Origin: WQUF01 sp031549885
GTDB lineage: Bacteria; Bacillota; Clostridia; Clostridiales; Clostridiaceae
Length of the DNA: 6,040 nt
Reading direction: 5' to 3'
NCBI GenBank assembly: GCA_031549885.1
Contig: JAVBPD010000021.1
Coordinates: 1-6,040, forward strand
This document shows, in pieces, positions 5,931 to 6,040 of the stretch (its first letter is position 1; each line of letters opens with the position of its first letter). A program made the translations under genes and the position numbers. Below the pieces are notes generated by a model. That model saw only the letters and a list, made by a program, of their open reading frames with translations. It was not told the origin of the DNA and did no database searches.

Positions 5931-5959
5931 TTGACCAATTTAATTAAAAAATTTATAAT
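5931..5959 (+). promoter_or_regulatory. Promoter of the gene entering the right edge
   Basis: TTGACC (5931-5936) and a perfect TATAAT (5954-5959) are spaced by 17 bases. The start site would be near 5966, giving a leader of about 36 bases. This resembles the arrangement in front of the Cys-rich protein gene. Bases 5734-5930 upstream of it are A/T-rich with no gene supported. Confidence 0.65.
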
Positions 5960-6001
5960 TAAACTTGAAATACATTTATTAATCAAAGGGGGAAAATATT
6001 A

Positions 6002-6040
6002 ATGAAAATTACTAAAATTACTTCAAAGATAGTATCATTA
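6002..6040 (+). CDS. Partial gene, probable start of an exported protein
   Basis: Only 13 codons are visible (MKITKITSKIVSL), cut off by the window edge. The ATG is backed by AAAGGGGGA (5985-5993) 8 bases upstream and a good promoter at 5931-5959, so it is a real start. The Lys-rich opening followed by hydrophobic residues looks like the beginning of a signal peptide. The initiation region (GGGGGAA, then TTAATGAAA) closely resembles that of the gene at 4276. It may be another surface protein of the same locus, but no domain can be seen. Confidence 0.7.
   Translation, partial: MKITKITSKIVSL

Overview
The window is very AT-rich. It has Gram-positive style ribosome-binding sites (GGAGG or GGGGG 6-9 bases before the start codons), TTGACA/TATAAT-type promoters, a standard genetic code (TGG for Trp) and cell-surface proteins. 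This points to a low-GC Firmicute, most likely Clostridium or a close relative; species cannot be assigned. I see no RNA gene, CRISPR array, replication origin or recognisable insertion sequence. Everything readable encodes exported or membrane-anchored proteins, so this is a cell-surface locus.

Layout. Bases 1-10 hold a ribosome-binding site on the minus strand for a gene that starts just off the left edge. A divergent intergenic region (1-389) with a good plus-strand promoter follows. Next come a secreted beta-helix protein with a C-terminal Ig-like domain (390-1814), a bidirectional terminator (1825-1845), and two minus-strand genes. These are a short membrane-anchored discoidin-like protein (1851-2402) and, upstream of it, a membrane-anchored papain-like cysteine protease with a probable inhibitory prodomain (2519-3760). 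A 515-base divergent spacer (3761-4275) carries promoters in both directions. It is followed by a secreted protein with two Ig-like domains, a cysteine/threonine repeat region and a sortase-like tail (4276-5418). A 583-base spacer has a 39-bp direct repeat and a strong terminator hairpin, and the first 13 codons of another probably exported protein begin at 6002.

How the parts may work together. The proteins at 390-1814 and 4276-5418 share the same Ig-like module (motif FD-I/V-M-x-GVTA). Both carry cysteines near the C-terminus, which is unusual for exported Firmicute proteins. The minus-strand pair between them supplies a predicted extracellular protease and a predicted carbohydrate- or surface-binding protein. 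A plausible but unproven reading is one surface-assembly locus: two related wall proteins, possibly disulfide- or metal-linked, with a membrane-bound protease and binding protein that process or engage them. No sortase or thiol oxidoreductase gene is visible in the window.
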